Source: Pseudomonas saliphila
Lineage (GTDB): Bacteria; Pseudomonadota; Gammaproteobacteria; Pseudomonadales; Pseudomonadaceae
Reading direction: 5' to 3'
Assembly: GCF_008638345.1 (NCBI RefSeq)
Contig: NZ_VTVA01000001.1
Span: 186,001 to 250,000, forward strand
DNA length: 64,000 nucleotides
In this document: one piece after another, positions 19,501 through 28,918 of the stretch
How positions within the stretch are numbered: the first letter of the stretch is position 1
Layout: each line of letters starts with the position of its first letter
Position numbers and translations under genes: made by a program
The notes under the pieces: model-generated
The model's database searches: none
Told to the model about the DNA's origin: nothing
Seen by the model: the letters and a program-made list of their open reading frames with translations, nothing else

Positions 19501-21978
19501 ATGTCAGCTGTTCATTCTTCGTTTTTCGGCCGCCTGCGTTTTGGCCTGCTGCGCCGCATGCTGTATCTCTGGTCTCGCTCGAAAAGCGTCGGCGATCTGG
19601 CGTTCAACGAACAGCTCGACCCCCAGCTGCCCATAGTCTATGTGCTGCCCTATCGCTCGCTGTCCGATTTACTGGTGCTGGATCATGAATGTGACCGCGC
19701 CGGTCTGCCACGCCCCACGCGCAGCATCCAGACGCTGAGCGAGGAAGAAGCGCACGTATTTCTCAGCCATACCCATGCCTGGACCGCCCGCCCCGATCCG
19801 CGCCACCAGTCGCCGCGTCTGCAACGCGTGCTGACCACAGTAGAGCAAAACCCCCAGCTGGATGTGCAACTGGTGCCGGTCAGCGTCTTCTGGGGCCAGT
19901 CTCCGGATGTCGAGTCGTCGCCGATCAAGCTGCTGTTTGCCTATAACTGGACGGTCAGTGGGCGACTGCGCAAATTGCTCGCCATTGTGCTGCACGGACG
20001 CAATATCCGGGTGCGTTTTGGCGCGGCGATCCCGTTACGCGAACTGGCCGATCAGCAGATCGGCCACGAACGCAGTCTGCGCCGCATCAACCGCCTGCTG
20101 CGTGTGCATTTTCGCCAGCAACGGGGCGCTGTGGTGGGCCCCGACCTCTCGCACCGCCGCTCGCTGCTTAAGGGCCTGCTGCACGCCCCCACGGTGCGCC
20201 AGGCCATTGAGCGCGAAGCACTCGAGCGCGGCGAAGACCCGGCGAAGGTAAGGCGTGAAGCCACCCGGTACGCCAACGAAATTGCCTCGGACTTTACCTA
20301 CAGCATCATCCGCTTTCTGGAAGTGGTGCTGTCCTGGTTCTGGAACAAGCTGTATGAGGGTGTTCGGGTCAACCACATCGAACGGGTTCAGGAGATCGCG
20401 CGGGGCAACGAGATTGTCTATATCCCCTGCCATCGCAGCCATATCGACTATTTGCTGCTGTCCTATACCCTGCTGCAACACAGCCTGACGCCGCCGCACA
20501 TTGCGGCCGGTATCAACCTCAACATGCCGGTAGTCGGCGGCATTCTGCGCCGCGGCGGCGCCTTCTTCATGCGCCGCACCTTCCGCGACAACGCCTTGTA
20601 TACCGCGGTGTTCAACGAATACATGCATATTCTGTTCAGCCGCGGCTTCCCGGTGGAGTATTTCATCGAGGGCGGCCGCTCGCGCACCGGCCGCACCCTG
20701 AATCCCAAGACCGGGATGCTCGCCATCACCCTGCGCAGCTTCCTGCGTTCATCGCGCCGGCCTATCGTCTTCGTTCCGGTGTATATCGGCTATGAACGCG
20801 TGCTCGAAGGTCGCACCTATCTGGGCGAACTGCGCGGGCAGGAGAAAAAGAAGGAGTCGTTTTTCGATATCTTCCGCGTGCTGTCGGCATTGAAACAGCG
20901 TTTCGGGCAGGTCGCAGTGAACTTCGGCGAACCGGTATCGCTATCGGCTTTCCTCGATGAGCAACAACCGGGCTGGCGCAACATGGAGCATGGCAGCGAC
21001 TTCAAACCCGACTGGCTGCCGGGCACCACCCATCAGCTCGCACGCACCCTGGCGAGCTCGATCAACGCTGCGGCGGACGTCAATCCGGTGAATCTGATTT
21101 CACTGGTGATGCTCTCCACGCCCAGGCTGGCGCTGGATGAGCGTGGACTGGTGCGCCAGCTGGATGCCTATCTGGCATTGCTGCGCCGGGTGCCGTACAG
21201 CGACAGCATCACCCTGCCCGATATCGGCGGACAGGACATCATTCGTTATGTCGAAGCCATGGAGCTGATTGGTCGGCAGTCCGATGCGCTGGGCGAAATT
21301 CTTTACCTGGATGAGCCCCAGGCGGTATTGATGACCTATTACCGCAACAACGTGCTGCATCTGGTGGCGCTGCCGGCACTGATTGCCTGTTTGTTCCTGA
21401 ACAATTCCCGGATGACTCGCAAGCAGATCCAGCGGCTGGTCATGGCGCTGTATCCCTATCTGCAGGGCGAGCTGTTCATGCACTGGCGCGATGAACAATT
21501 GCCCGCGGTGATCGACAACTGGATTGACGGGCTGATCGACCAGAATCTGCTGAACGAGGATGACCAGCAGATTCACCGGCCCGATCCGAGTTCAGCCGAG
21601 TTCGTCCTGCTCAGTCTGCTGGCCCGTAGCATCCTGCAGATGCTCGAACGCTTCTACATGGCCTCGGCCCTGCTACTCAACAATCCCAACGGCAGCCTGA
21701 GCGCCGAGGCACTCGAAGCGCTCTGCACGGTCATGGCCCAGCGTCTGTCGATACTGCACGGACTGAATGCCCCGGAGTCCTTCGACAAGACACTGTTTCG
21801 CCAGTTTATCCAGCGGCTGATCGAGACGGAGGTACTGCAGGTCGACCCGAACGGGCACCTGCATTATCAGCCGGAGCTGGAGGATATCGCCGAGAACGCG
21901 GCCAAACGGGTATTGAGCGCGGAGATAAGACTGTCGATCAAGCAGGTTGCGCGTACGCCTGGAGCAGCTGAGAACTAA
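19501..21978 (+). CDS. plsB: Glycerol-3-phosphate 1-O-acyltransferase
   Basis: PlsB is the inner-membrane-associated enzyme that acylates glycerol-3-phosphate from acyl-ACP or acyl-CoA, the first step of phospholipid synthesis. The 825-residue length agrees with the PlsB family. The acyltransferase block I with the HX4D motif is [13 protein letters not shown], and block III is [12 protein letters not shown], followed by [20 protein letters not shown] lies 6 bases before the ATG at 19501; the upstream in-frame ATG at 19468 is less favoured. The stop codon region is duplicated (see repeat). Confidence 0.95.
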   Translation: MSAVHSSFFGRLRFGLLRRMLYLWSRSKSVGDLAFNEQLDPQLPIVYVLPYRSLSDLLVLDHECDRAGLPRPTRSIQTLSEEEAHVFLSHTHAWTARPDPRHQSPRLQRVLTTVEQNPQLDVQLVPVSVFWGQSPDVESSPIKLLFAYNWTVSGRLRKLLAIVLHGRNIRVRFGAAIPLRELADQQIGHERSLRRINRLLRVHFRQQRGAVVGPDLSHRRSLLKGLLHAPTVRQAIEREALERGEDPAKVRREATRYANEIASDFTYSIIRFLEVVLSWFWNKLYEGVRVNHIERVQEIARGNEIVYIPCHRSHIDYLLLSYTLLQHSLTPPHIAAGINLNMPVVGGILRRGGAFFMRRTFRDNALYTAVFNEYMHILFSRGFPVEYFIEGGRSRTGRTLNPKTGMLAITLRSFLRSSRRPIVFVPVYIGYERVLEGRTYLGELRGQEKKKESFFDIFRVLSALKQRFGQVAVNFGEPVSLSAFLDEQQPGWRNMEHGSDFKPDWLPGTTHQLARTLASSINAAADVNPVNLISLVMLSTPRLALDERGLVRQLDAYLALLRRVPYSDSITLPDIGGQDIIRYVEAMELIGRQSDALGEILYLDEPQAVLMTYYRNNVLHLVALPALIACLFLNNSRMTRKQIQRLVMALYPYLQGELFMHWRDEQLPAVIDNWIDGLIDQNLLNEDDQQIHRPDPSSAEFVLLSLLARSILQMLERFYMASALLLNNPNGSLSAEALEALCTVMAQRLSILHGLNAPESFDKTLFRQFIQRLIETEVLQVDPNGHLHYQPELEDIAENAAKRVLSAEIRLSIKQVARTPGAAEN

Positions 21979-21998
21979 GGGACGGCTGAGAATTAAGG
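21967..21998 (+). repeat. 18-base tandem duplication over the plsB stop codon
   Basis: GCTGAGAActTAAGG-type sequence at 21967-21980 recurs at 21985-21998 with one substitution. The period of 18 keeps the frame, so a second TAA follows the first six codons later. Confidence 0.6.
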
Positions 21999-22026
21999 AG
22001 CCTCTGAAGAGCGTAGCGAGCGAAGG

Positions 22027-22854
22027 TCAGCTCTCCAGTCTGCGCTTGCCATAGATATCGTAACGGCTGGATTGTCCCGTCAGCTGGGCACTGGGTCGCT
22101 GGCCTTCAATAGCCGGCGCCTTGCGCGCACGTTTCACCGCAACGCGGTGGCTGGCCAGTTGCAGCGCGGCTTCCAGCAGCGCCGGGGCGTCGGTATCATC
22201 TCCCGCTAGCGGCCGGAACAGGCGCATCTCCTTCTTCACCAGCGCCGACTTGTCGCGATGCGGAAACATCGGATCCAGGTGAATCACCTGTGGCACTGGC
22301 CCTTCCCACTCATGCATGGTCTGAATGGCATCGGCCTGAATCAGGCGCATGCGGCTGGTGATTTCGGCGACTTTCCCGCCGCTGCGTTGAGCGCGCTCCA
22401 GACCATCAGCCAGCAGCGCCGCGATGACCGGCTGGCGTTCCAGCATGATCACGTCGCAGCCAAGCCCGGCCAGTACGAAGGCGTCCCGCCCAAGGCCGGC
22501 GGTGGCATCCAGCAGACTGGGTCGAATCCCGCCCCTGACCCCTACCGCCCGCGCCACCATCTGCCCCGCACCGCCGCCGAACAGGCGCCGATGTGCCAGC
22601 GCGCCTTCTACAAAGTCAACGCGCACCGCGCCCGGTGCGTCCGGGCCGGTTGCCTGAAGACTCAGTCCGTCCACGCCGACCTGCAACAGCATCTGTACAG
22701 CGGGGTCCCCGTGTTCCACACAGGCATAACCCAGGCGGGAAGCAAGCTCAGCAGCACGCGCCTCATATTCAGGCGCCAGCCAGGTGATGGCGAGTGAGGC
22801 GATTGGCGCGGTATGCGCAGAAGAGGACATAGGCGGGAAGCTATCGACGCTCAT
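22027..22854 (-). CDS. rsmJ: 16S rRNA (guanine-1516-N2)-methyltransferase
   Basis: RsmJ methylates N2 of G1516 in 16S rRNA. The frame gives 275 residues with the SAM-binding segment [19 protein letters not shown] and the characteristic [19 protein letters not shown] block, followed by [14 protein letters not shown] placed the start at 22854, where ATG overlaps the upstream gene's TGA by one base; a second ATG at 22830 (MSSSAHT...) is possible and neither has a good ribosome-binding site. It is the distal gene of a unit with the small unknown gene upstream. Confidence 0.9.
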   Translation of the reverse strand: MSVDSFPPMSSSAHTAPIASLAITWLAPEYEARAAELASRLGYACVEHGDPAVQMLLQVGVDGLSLQATGPDAPGAVRVDFVEGALAHRRLFGGGAGQMVARAVGVRGGIRPSLLDATAGLGRDAFVLAGLGCDVIMLERQPVIAALLADGLERAQRSGGKVAEITSRMRLIQADAIQTMHEWEGPVPQVIHLDPMFPHRDKSALVKKEMRLFRPLAGDDTDAPALLEAALQLASHRVAVKRARKAPAIEGQRPSAQLTGQSSRYDIYGKRRLES

Positions 22855-23168
22855 CAAGCGTACAGGTCGATGCCGAACACGCCTTCGACCTCGTCTTTGA
22901 TCATCATATTGGCGGTGGCGTTATAACTGGCCAAGGCCTGGCCGGCCCGGGTGTGCACAGGTTCGACGCTGTCCCGGCGAGCCGGAATATATTCGGCGAT
23001 GGAGGTCGAGGCGCTGACGATACGGGCATCGGCACTGCGCGCGATTTCGATCCTGGCTGAAGACCCAGGCTGATCCACGCGCGCCACTTCGCTCCCCGGA
23101 GCCGGCATGACCGGCCGTATTCCGCGGCTTGGCAACGTATTGAACGGATTATGACCATCCAGACGCAT
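22854..23168 (-). CDS. Small conserved hypothetical protein, 104 aa
   Basis: Unrecognised. The product begins [16 protein letters not shown], has an unstructured-looking N-terminal half rich in Pro, Arg and Ser, and ends with a helical segment ([19 protein letters not shown]) and [10 protein letters not shown]. There is no signal peptide or membrane segment. The ATG at 23168 was chosen because GGAG precedes it by 7 bases; a TTG 11 codons upstream has no such support. The stop overlaps the rsmJ start. A distant resemblance of the C-terminus to flagellar rod/hook-type helices was noticed but is too weak to use. Confidence 0.7.
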   Translation of the reverse strand: MRLDGHNPFNTLPSRGIRPVMPAPGSEVARVDQPGSSARIEIARSADARIVSASTSIAEYIPARRDSVEPVHTRAGQALASYNATANMMIKDEVEGVFGIDLYA

Positions 23169-23316
23169 AGAGAACTCCGGGTTGATGAAGGCGCTGGCCA
23201 ACCCCGTCCTGATCTAAAGTCAGATGGGGAATACCAACCTGTGACAGCGAATCAGGGGCAATTATCCCCCAGCTCGCATTCTGCCACAAACTCGAACCGT
23301 GCTCGCCGAGATGCTT

Positions 23317-23994
23317 CTACTTCGGCGACTGTTTCGGTGTCGCCACCTGATCGCGCAGGTAGACCGGCTGCGCATCCGCCGCGTCGAGCACGTCACCCGC
23401 CTCCCAGCGCGGCAGCGCCAGACTCAAAAGATCACGCGCATCAGGCAACAATTCAGGCCAGGCCTGGTCGACCTGTACCGCGAGCCTCTGTGCATATTGC
23501 CAGCCCGTCCCGGCACCCGTCGGTCGGTCCAGGCCTGACGGCAAAGTCACTGCTTCCGGTGCACTGACCCGCTCGGTGCCGACCAGCTGCATCACGCCCT
23601 TGTTCAGCTGATAACACCCCCAGTACACCTCGTCCATGCGCGCATCGATCGCGGCACAGACCTGCTCGGCGCCGTGCTCGCGCCAGGCACGCTGCGCCAG
23701 GGCCGCCAGATTGGATATATCAATCACCGGCTTATCCGCTGCAAAGGCCAGACCCTGAACCATGCCAGTGGCAATCCGCACACCGGTGAAGGCACCGGGG
23801 CCCCGACCAAATATCAACGCATCGAGTTGCTTCAGGGTCACACCGCTTTCCTGCAGCAATTCATCAATCATCGGCAATAACCGCTTGGCATGCTGCCTCG
23901 GTATTACCTCATGGCGGGCATAAACCTTGCCGTCGTGCAATAGCGCGGCGGAACAGGCTTCGGTGGCGGTATCCAGGGCAAGCAGAGTGGCCAT
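23317..23994 (-). CDS. tsaB: tRNA threonylcarbamoyladenosine synthesis protein TsaB
   Basis: TsaB is the scaffold partner of TsaD in the TsaBDE complex that installs t6A at position 37 of ANN-decoding tRNAs. The 225-residue product shows the ASKHA-fold N-terminus LLALDTATEACSAALL and the GRGPGAFTGVRIATGM motif, with AIDARMDEVYWG further on. Length matches the bacterial family. It lies between adk (upstream, behind a terminator) and the small gene before rsmJ. With tcdA at 9.7-10.5 kb the window encodes two steps of the t6A/ct6A pathway. Confidence 0.94.
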   Translation of the reverse strand: MATLLALDTATEACSAALLHDGKVYARHEVIPRQHAKRLLPMIDELLQESGVTLKQLDALIFGRGPGAFTGVRIATGMVQGLAFAADKPVIDISNLAALAQRAWREHGAEQVCAAIDARMDEVYWGCYQLNKGVMQLVGTERVSAPEAVTLPSGLDRPTGAGTGWQYAQRLAVQVDQAWPELLPDARDLLSLALPRWEAGDVLDAADAQPVYLRDQVATPKQSPK

Positions 23995-24039
23995 GCGTGA
24001 TGTGTCATCCGAACGGAGGGGGCGAGATTGTACCTAAAC

Positions 24040-24072
24040 GAAAAAGCCCGTGCGACTTCTGGCGCACGGGCT
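24040..24072 (-). terminator. Intrinsic terminator after adk
   Basis: On the minus strand AGCCCGTGCG and CGCACGGGCT pair perfectly around eight bases and are followed by TTTTT. It lies 20 bases past the adk stop. Confidence 0.88.
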
Positions 24073-24092
24073 CATTTGCCACGCAGATCTGA

Positions 24093-24740
24093 TCAGTCCA
24101 GAGCGTTGCGCACTTTGGAGGTAATCTCCTCGACAGTGCCGACGCCTTCAACCCGCGAGCACTTCGGCTTGCCCTGAGCCTCACCCAGCTGGCGGTAGAA
24201 CTCAACCAGCGGCTGAGTCTGGGTGTGATAGATCTCGAGACGCTTGCGAATGGTTTCTTCCTTGTCATCGTCACGCTGGATCAACGCCTCACCGGTCGCA
24301 TCATCCACGCCCGCAACCTGCGGCGGATTGTGCTCGATGTGGTAGATACGGCCAGAGCCTGCATGAACCCGACGCCCGGACAGACGCTTAACGATCTCTT
24401 CGTCGTCGACCGCGATCTCCAGCACGTGGTCAATGACGATGCCCGCATCAACCAGCGCTTCGGCCTGGGGAATGGTACGCGGGAAGCCATCTAACAGGAA
24501 ACCATTGGTGCAGTCGTCCTGAGTGATACGTTCCTGGATCAGGCCGATAATCAAATCGTCCGAGACCAGCCGGCCACTGTCCATCACTTCCTTGACCAAC
24601 AGCCCCATCTCGCTGCCGGCCTTGACCGCGGCGCGCAACATGTCGCCGGTGGAGATCTGGGGGATACCAAAACGCTTGCATATGAACTGGGCTTGAGTGC
24701 CTTTGCCCGCGCCTGGAGCGCCCAATAGGATTACACGCAT
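24093..24740 (-). CDS. adk: Adenylate kinase
   Basis: Adk interconverts ATP + AMP and 2 ADP. It is 215 residues long, the usual size of the long (LID-containing) bacterial form. The P-loop [10 protein letters not shown] is at 7-16, the AMP-binding region includes [11 protein letters not shown] and [13 protein letters not shown], and the LID begins [14 protein letters not shown] without the four-cysteine zinc site, as in other gammaproteobacteria. The start at 24740 ([10 protein letters not shown]) is unambiguous; the longer open frame upstream has no homology. Single-gene unit with its own terminator. Confidence 0.97.
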   Translation of the reverse strand: MRVILLGAPGAGKGTQAQFICKRFGIPQISTGDMLRAAVKAGSEMGLLVKEVMDSGRLVSDDLIIGLIQERITQDDCTNGFLLDGFPRTIPQAEALVDAGIVIDHVLEIAVDDEEIVKRLSGRRVHAGSGRIYHIEHNPPQVAGVDDATGEALIQRDDDKEETIRKRLEIYHTQTQPLVEFYRQLGEAQGKPKCSRVEGVGTVEEITSKVRNALD

Positions 24741-24907
24741 TGCTGAACTCCTCGTTCTAACTGAATAACCGGGGGGCCGCCTGGGGTGCATGACCGGAGG
24801 CTGGCGGGCACCAGCCGGGGCTGGCGCGCAAGATTCGCGCACGACAGAAGCAGTGCGAAAAGGGCGTTCAACATACACTTACAGCCCAGCACGCACAAGC
24901 CAGACCA

Positions 24908-24933
24908 TAGTCCCGACTGACAGGCCGGGACTA
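24908..24933 (-). terminator. Hairpin downstream of ppc
   Basis: TAGTCCCG and CGGGACTA pair perfectly around ten bases, 14 bases past the ppc stop on the minus strand. There is no strong T run, so it may be a weak terminator. Confidence 0.5.
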
Positions 24934-24947
24934 CCTCACCAGCGCGG

Positions 24948-27587
24948 CTACCCGGTGTTGCGAAGACCCGCCGCTATTCCGGCGACGGTGACCAACAGGG
25001 CCTGCTCGAGATCCTCGTCCTGGTCGGCCCCCTGGCTGCGTGTCCGCGCCAACAGCTCAGCCTGCAACAAATGCAGTGGATCGATATAGGGGTTACGCAC
25101 GGCCACCGACTCGGCCAGCACCGGATCATGCGCCAGAAGCTGATCGGCGTCGCGCAAGCGCAGCACCGTGTCAATGGCGCGCTGCAGTGCGGTGCGCAGG
25201 GTCTCGCCCAGGCGCCATAAATCGGGCTCGGCTAGCCGCTGCTCATAGTATCGGGCGATGTTGCCGTCGGCCTTGGACAGGACCATTTCCAGCATCTCAA
25301 CCCGTGCTCGGAAAAATGGCCATTGGGACATCATGTCGCGTAAAAGCGGTTCTTCACCCTGCTCGATCGACTCGGCCAGGGCCTGACCTGCACCCAGCCA
25401 GGCGGGCAGCATCAGACGGGTCTGCGACCAGGCAAATATCCACGGAATCGCTCTGAGGGTTTCGATACCACCCTGGCTGCGCCGCTTGGCGGGCCGACTA
25501 CCCAGCGGCAGCCGCCCCAGCTCCTGTTCCGGTGTTGCCTGACGGAAATATTCGACGAACTGCGGCTCGTCGCGCACCACGCCCCGGTAGATAGTGACCG
25601 AGCGGTCCGCCAGACGCTGCATTTTCTCGCGCCACTGCGGCTGCGGTGCCGGGGGTGGCAGTAGCGTGGCCTCGAGCACGGCGCTGGTATAGAGGTTCAG
25701 ACTCTGCAGCGCAATGCCTGGCAGACCGAACTTGAAGCGGATCATTTCGCCCTGCTCGGTCACCCGAAACTGACCATTAACCGACCCCGGAGGCTGGGAA
25801 AGAATGGCCATATGGGCCGGCGCGCCGCCGCGCCCAACCGTGCCACCACGGCCGTGGAACAGCCGCAGGCGCACACCCAGTTCGCGGCACAGGTCGACCA
25901 ACGCCTCCTGGGCACGGTACTGTGCCCAGCCCGCGGCCAGCGCCCCGGCATCCTTGGCCGAATCGGAATAGCCGATCATCACCTCCTGCTCGTCGCCGAT
26001 CAGGCTTCTATAGCCTTCCAGCTCCAGCAGTTGCCGGATCGCCGGCGCGGCATTGTCCAGATCATCCAGTGTCTCGAACAGCGGCACCACGCGCATGGGC
26101 CAGGCCACGCCGGCACATTTCAGCAGCAGTTTTACGGCCAGCACATCCGAGGCGCAGGACGCCATGGAGATGACGTAGGAGGCGAACAGATCAGCCGATT
26201 GCGTCGCCACCACCCGACAGGTGGCCAGCACCTCGGCCACTTCATCGGACGATTTCCATGCCGGCGGCAGCAGCGGTCGACGGTTGTGCAGTTCGGTCAG
26301 CAGAAAGTCGCAGCGCTGGGCTTCATCCCACTCCTGATAACTGCCGAGCCCCAGATATTCGGTCAGCTCGGTGAGCGCGTCGCTGTGTCGACTGGCTTCC
26401 TGGCGAATGTCCAGGCGCACCAGCGCCAGGCCAAAGGCATTGACCCGCCGCAGCGTATCGAGCAGCGGGCCATTGGCGATCAGTTCCATGCCCTGGTCAA
26501 GCAAGGACTGGTAGCACAGCTCCAGCGGTTCGCGCAGCTCGTCCAAGTGGTGCAGCACCTCGGTCGATTCGAACGTCTCTCCGGCCAGGGCTGCCTGCGC
26601 CCAACGGCGCGTCACCAGCAGCCGCTGACGTAGGGCCTTCATCACCGCGCGGTAAGGCTCGTCCACACCACCGGCGCGTTGCATCAGCGCCTCACTGGCC
26701 GCCTGCATCGACAGTTCGTTACTCAGGGCGCTGATGTCGCGCAGATACAGATCGGCGGCCATCCAGCGTCCGAGCAGCAACACTTCGCTGGTGACGGCGG
26801 CGGTGACATTCGGATTGCCGTCCCGGTCGCCGCCCATCCAGGAGGCGATTCGTACCGGCGCCGCACGTCTGTCCAGACGGTGACCGGTGGCGTCATGCAT
26901 CTGCGCGTCCAGCTGGCGAAGAAATTGCGGCAACGCCTGCCACAGGGAATTTTCGATAACCGCAAACCCCCACTTGGCTTCATCCACCGGCGTCGGACGG
27001 TTGCGGCGGATTTCATCGGTATGCCAGGCCTCGCTGATCAGACGCGCCAGGTCGCTACGCACCTGGGCCGTTTCACTGGCCGACAGATCATCATGATCAC
27101 CCCGCTCCAGGGCGGCGGCGATCGCATCGTACTTCTGGATGAGCGTGCGGCGCGCTACTTCGGTGGGGTGCGCCGTCAGCACCAGCTCAATATCCAGCGC
27201 CTCAATATGGTCACGCAATTTATTGCCATCCATGCCTGAATCGCGCAGACGCTGAAGCAGCTCGCTCAGGCAGCGATCCTCGAACAGTGGCTGCTCATCG
27301 TCACGACGACGCCGGATGCGATGGTATTGTTCGGCAATGTTGGCCAGGTTGAGAAACTGATTGAAAGCGCGGCACACCGGCAGCAGTTGATCGTCTGGCA
27401 GGTCGTGCATGGCGCTCAACAGGGCGTCGTACTCGGCCTGATTGGTCTGACGGCCTTGCTTGGCACCGAGTCGAATACGCTCGATGCGCTCGAGAAAATC
27501 CTCACCCAACTGCGCCTGGATGGTCTGTCCCAGCAACTCGCCCAGCTCATGTACTTCCTCGCGCAGACGCGCATCGATCTCGGTCAT
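24948..27587 (-). CDS. ppc: Phosphoenolpyruvate carboxylase
   Basis: Ppc carboxylates phosphoenolpyruvate to oxaloacetate, replenishing the TCA cycle. The 879 residues match pseudomonad Ppc closely in length. The catalytic histidine is H140 in [13 protein letters not shown]; the second signature [13 protein letters not shown] and the glycine-rich [12 protein letters not shown] loop are present, and the C-terminus ends AAGLRNTG as in the family. ATG at 27587 ([12 protein letters not shown]) with AGGAG upstream is preferred over a GTG seven codons earlier. Monocistronic by layout. Confidence 0.97.
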   Translation of the reverse strand: MTEIDARLREEVHELGELLGQTIQAQLGEDFLERIERIRLGAKQGRQTNQAEYDALLSAMHDLPDDQLLPVCRAFNQFLNLANIAEQYHRIRRRRDDEQPLFEDRCLSELLQRLRDSGMDGNKLRDHIEALDIELVLTAHPTEVARRTLIQKYDAIAAALERGDHDDLSASETAQVRSDLARLISEAWHTDEIRRNRPTPVDEAKWGFAVIENSLWQALPQFLRQLDAQMHDATGHRLDRRAAPVRIASWMGGDRDGNPNVTAAVTSEVLLLGRWMAADLYLRDISALSNELSMQAASEALMQRAGGVDEPYRAVMKALRQRLLVTRRWAQAALAGETFESTEVLHHLDELREPLELCYQSLLDQGMELIANGPLLDTLRRVNAFGLALVRLDIRQEASRHSDALTELTEYLGLGSYQEWDEAQRCDFLLTELHNRRPLLPPAWKSSDEVAEVLATCRVVATQSADLFASYVISMASCASDVLAVKLLLKCAGVAWPMRVVPLFETLDDLDNAAPAIRQLLELEGYRSLIGDEQEVMIGYSDSAKDAGALAAGWAQYRAQEALVDLCRELGVRLRLFHGRGGTVGRGGAPAHMAILSQPPGSVNGQFRVTEQGEMIRFKFGLPGIALQSLNLYTSAVLEATLLPPPAPQPQWREKMQRLADRSVTIYRGVVRDEPQFVEYFRQATPEQELGRLPLGSRPAKRRSQGGIETLRAIPWIFAWSQTRLMLPAWLGAGQALAESIEQGEEPLLRDMMSQWPFFRARVEMLEMVLSKADGNIARYYEQRLAEPDLWRLGETLRTALQRAIDTVLRLRDADQLLAHDPVLAESVAVRNPYIDPLHLLQAELLARTRSQGADQDEDLEQALLVTVAGIAAGLRNTG

Positions 27588-27715
27588 GCTCAGCTCCTGT
27601 TCGTTCACTTACTACAGCATGGGTTCAAGGCGGCGCAGTGGCAAGCGCCAGACAAGACGCAGGTACTGCGCTAGGCTTACAGTATCGCCACAAGCGGAAG
27701 TCAAAGAGGAAAACC

Positions 27716-28060
27716 ATGAAGATCCGTGAACTTACTCAGGAATGGGAACGCACCGGAAAGGGTCGCGTAACGCAGAACGCCTATCAGGTGAAGCTGCCGC
27801 TGGAGGATGCAGCGCGCCTGGCTGCGCTGCAGGAAATGTATCCCAAACGCTGCGTCGAGGAGTTGATCACCGACCTGCTGTCTGCAGCACTGGAGGAATT
27901 CGAAGCGTCGCTGCCCTATGAGCCTGGGGAAGAAGTGATTGCTGAAGATGAGATGGGCGACCCGTTATATGGCGATACCGGACCCACGCCGCGCTATCTG
28001 GCACTCAGCCGTAAACATCTGGCGGCATTGTCGGCACAACAACAGGAAACCGAACACTAG
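27716..28060 (+). CDS. Small conserved protein, 114 aa (named 'pilin assembly protein' in some annotations)
   Basis: An acidic cytosolic protein without signal or membrane segments. It starts MKIRELTQEWERTGKGRVTQ, followed by a ribbon-helix-helix-like stretch (YQVKLPLEDAARLAALQEM, then RCVEELITDLLSAALEEFE) and an acidic tail. The pattern of a beta strand and two helices suggests a possible Arc/MetJ-type DNA-binding fold, but this is inference. In Pseudomonas a homologue lies next to ppc and I recall it being labelled 'pilin assembly protein', which I cannot support from sequence. AGAGGA lies 6 bases before the ATG. Confidence 0.72.
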   Translation: MKIRELTQEWERTGKGRVTQNAYQVKLPLEDAARLAALQEMYPKRCVEELITDLLSAALEEFEASLPYEPGEEVIAEDEMGDPLYGDTGPTPRYLALSRKHLAALSAQQQETEH

Positions 28061-28066
28061 AACAAG

Positions 28067-28095
28067 CGGCGTTTCGCCAGGCTGACGAAACGCCG
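28067..28095. terminator. Bidirectional hairpin between convergent genes
   Basis: CGGCGTTTCG and CGAAACGCCG form a perfect 10-base stem with a 9-base loop in the 39-base gap between the small plus-strand gene and mazG. Confidence 0.65.
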
Positions 28096-28099
28096 TATT

Positions 28100-28918
28100 C
28101 TACAGGCCGTGATGCTTGGCTGCGTCCCACAAAGCGTCCAGGTGCTCGAGCGCTGCCTGCTCCACGCTGGTGCCGGCGGCCGCCAGCTGCGCTTCGATAT
28201 ACCGGAACCGCCGTTCAAACTTGGCATTCCCGGCCCGCAATGCGGACTCGGCATCGACCTGCAGATGACGCGCCAGGTTGACCACACAGAACAACAGGTC
28301 ACCGACCTCCTCCGCCACCGCCTGCTGGTCGCGCGCAGCCAGCGCCTGCCGGATCTCGTCAAGTTCCTCCTGCACCTTGTCGATCACCGGCGCCGTTTCA
28401 GACCAGTCGAAACCGGCGCGACTGGCCCGTTTTTGCAGCTTCTGTGCACGGCTCAGTGCGGGCAATGCATGCGGAACATCATCCAGCAGTGACAGCTGCT
28501 GCGGCGCGCTCGCCTTGGCGGCGCGCTCCTCGGCCTTGATTTCCTCCCAGCGGTGCTTGATCTGCTCGGCATTCAGACTGCGCGTGCCCGGTGGCGTGCG
28601 CAGATTACCGTCGGGGAACACATGGGGATGCCGGCGTACCAGCTTGCGGGTAATACCATCGACGATGGCGTCCCAGCCGAAATGCCCAGCTTCACGTCCG
28701 AGCTGAGCGTAATACACCACTTGAAACAACAGATCGCCCAGTTCTCCGGACAGCTGCTCGAAATCCCCCTGAGCTATCGCATCGGCGACCTCATAGGCCT
28801 CTTCAAGGGTGTGCGGCACGATGGTCTCGAATGACTGTTCGAGATCCCACGGACAGCCGTGCGCAGGATCCCGTAGTCGTCGCATCAGATACAGCAGGTC
28901 ATCCAACTGATAGGTCAC
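28100..28918 (-). CDS. mazG: Nucleoside triphosphate pyrophosphohydrolase
   Basis: MazG hydrolyses NTPs to NMP and pyrophosphate; in E. coli it modulates ppGpp levels and house-cleans non-canonical nucleotides. The 272 residues contain two MazG domains: the first with CPWDLEQSFETIVPHTLEE and GELGDLLFQVVYYA, the second with EELDEIRQAL and EEVGDLLFCVVNLARHL, each with the metal-binding Glu/Asp pattern. It starts with GTG, which overlaps the relA TGA by four bases (GTGA), indicating coupling. The relA-mazG pairing supports a role in the stringent response. Confidence 0.94.
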   Translation of the reverse strand: MTYQLDDLLYLMRRLRDPAHGCPWDLEQSFETIVPHTLEEAYEVADAIAQGDFEQLSGELGDLLFQVVYYAQLGREAGHFGWDAIVDGITRKLVRRHPHVFPDGNLRTPPGTRSLNAEQIKHRWEEIKAEERAAKASAPQQLSLLDDVPHALPALSRAQKLQKRASRAGFDWSETAPVIDKVQEELDEIRQALAARDQQAVAEEVGDLLFCVVNLARHLQVDAESALRAGNAKFERRFRYIEAQLAAAGTSVEQAALEHLDALWDAAKHHGL

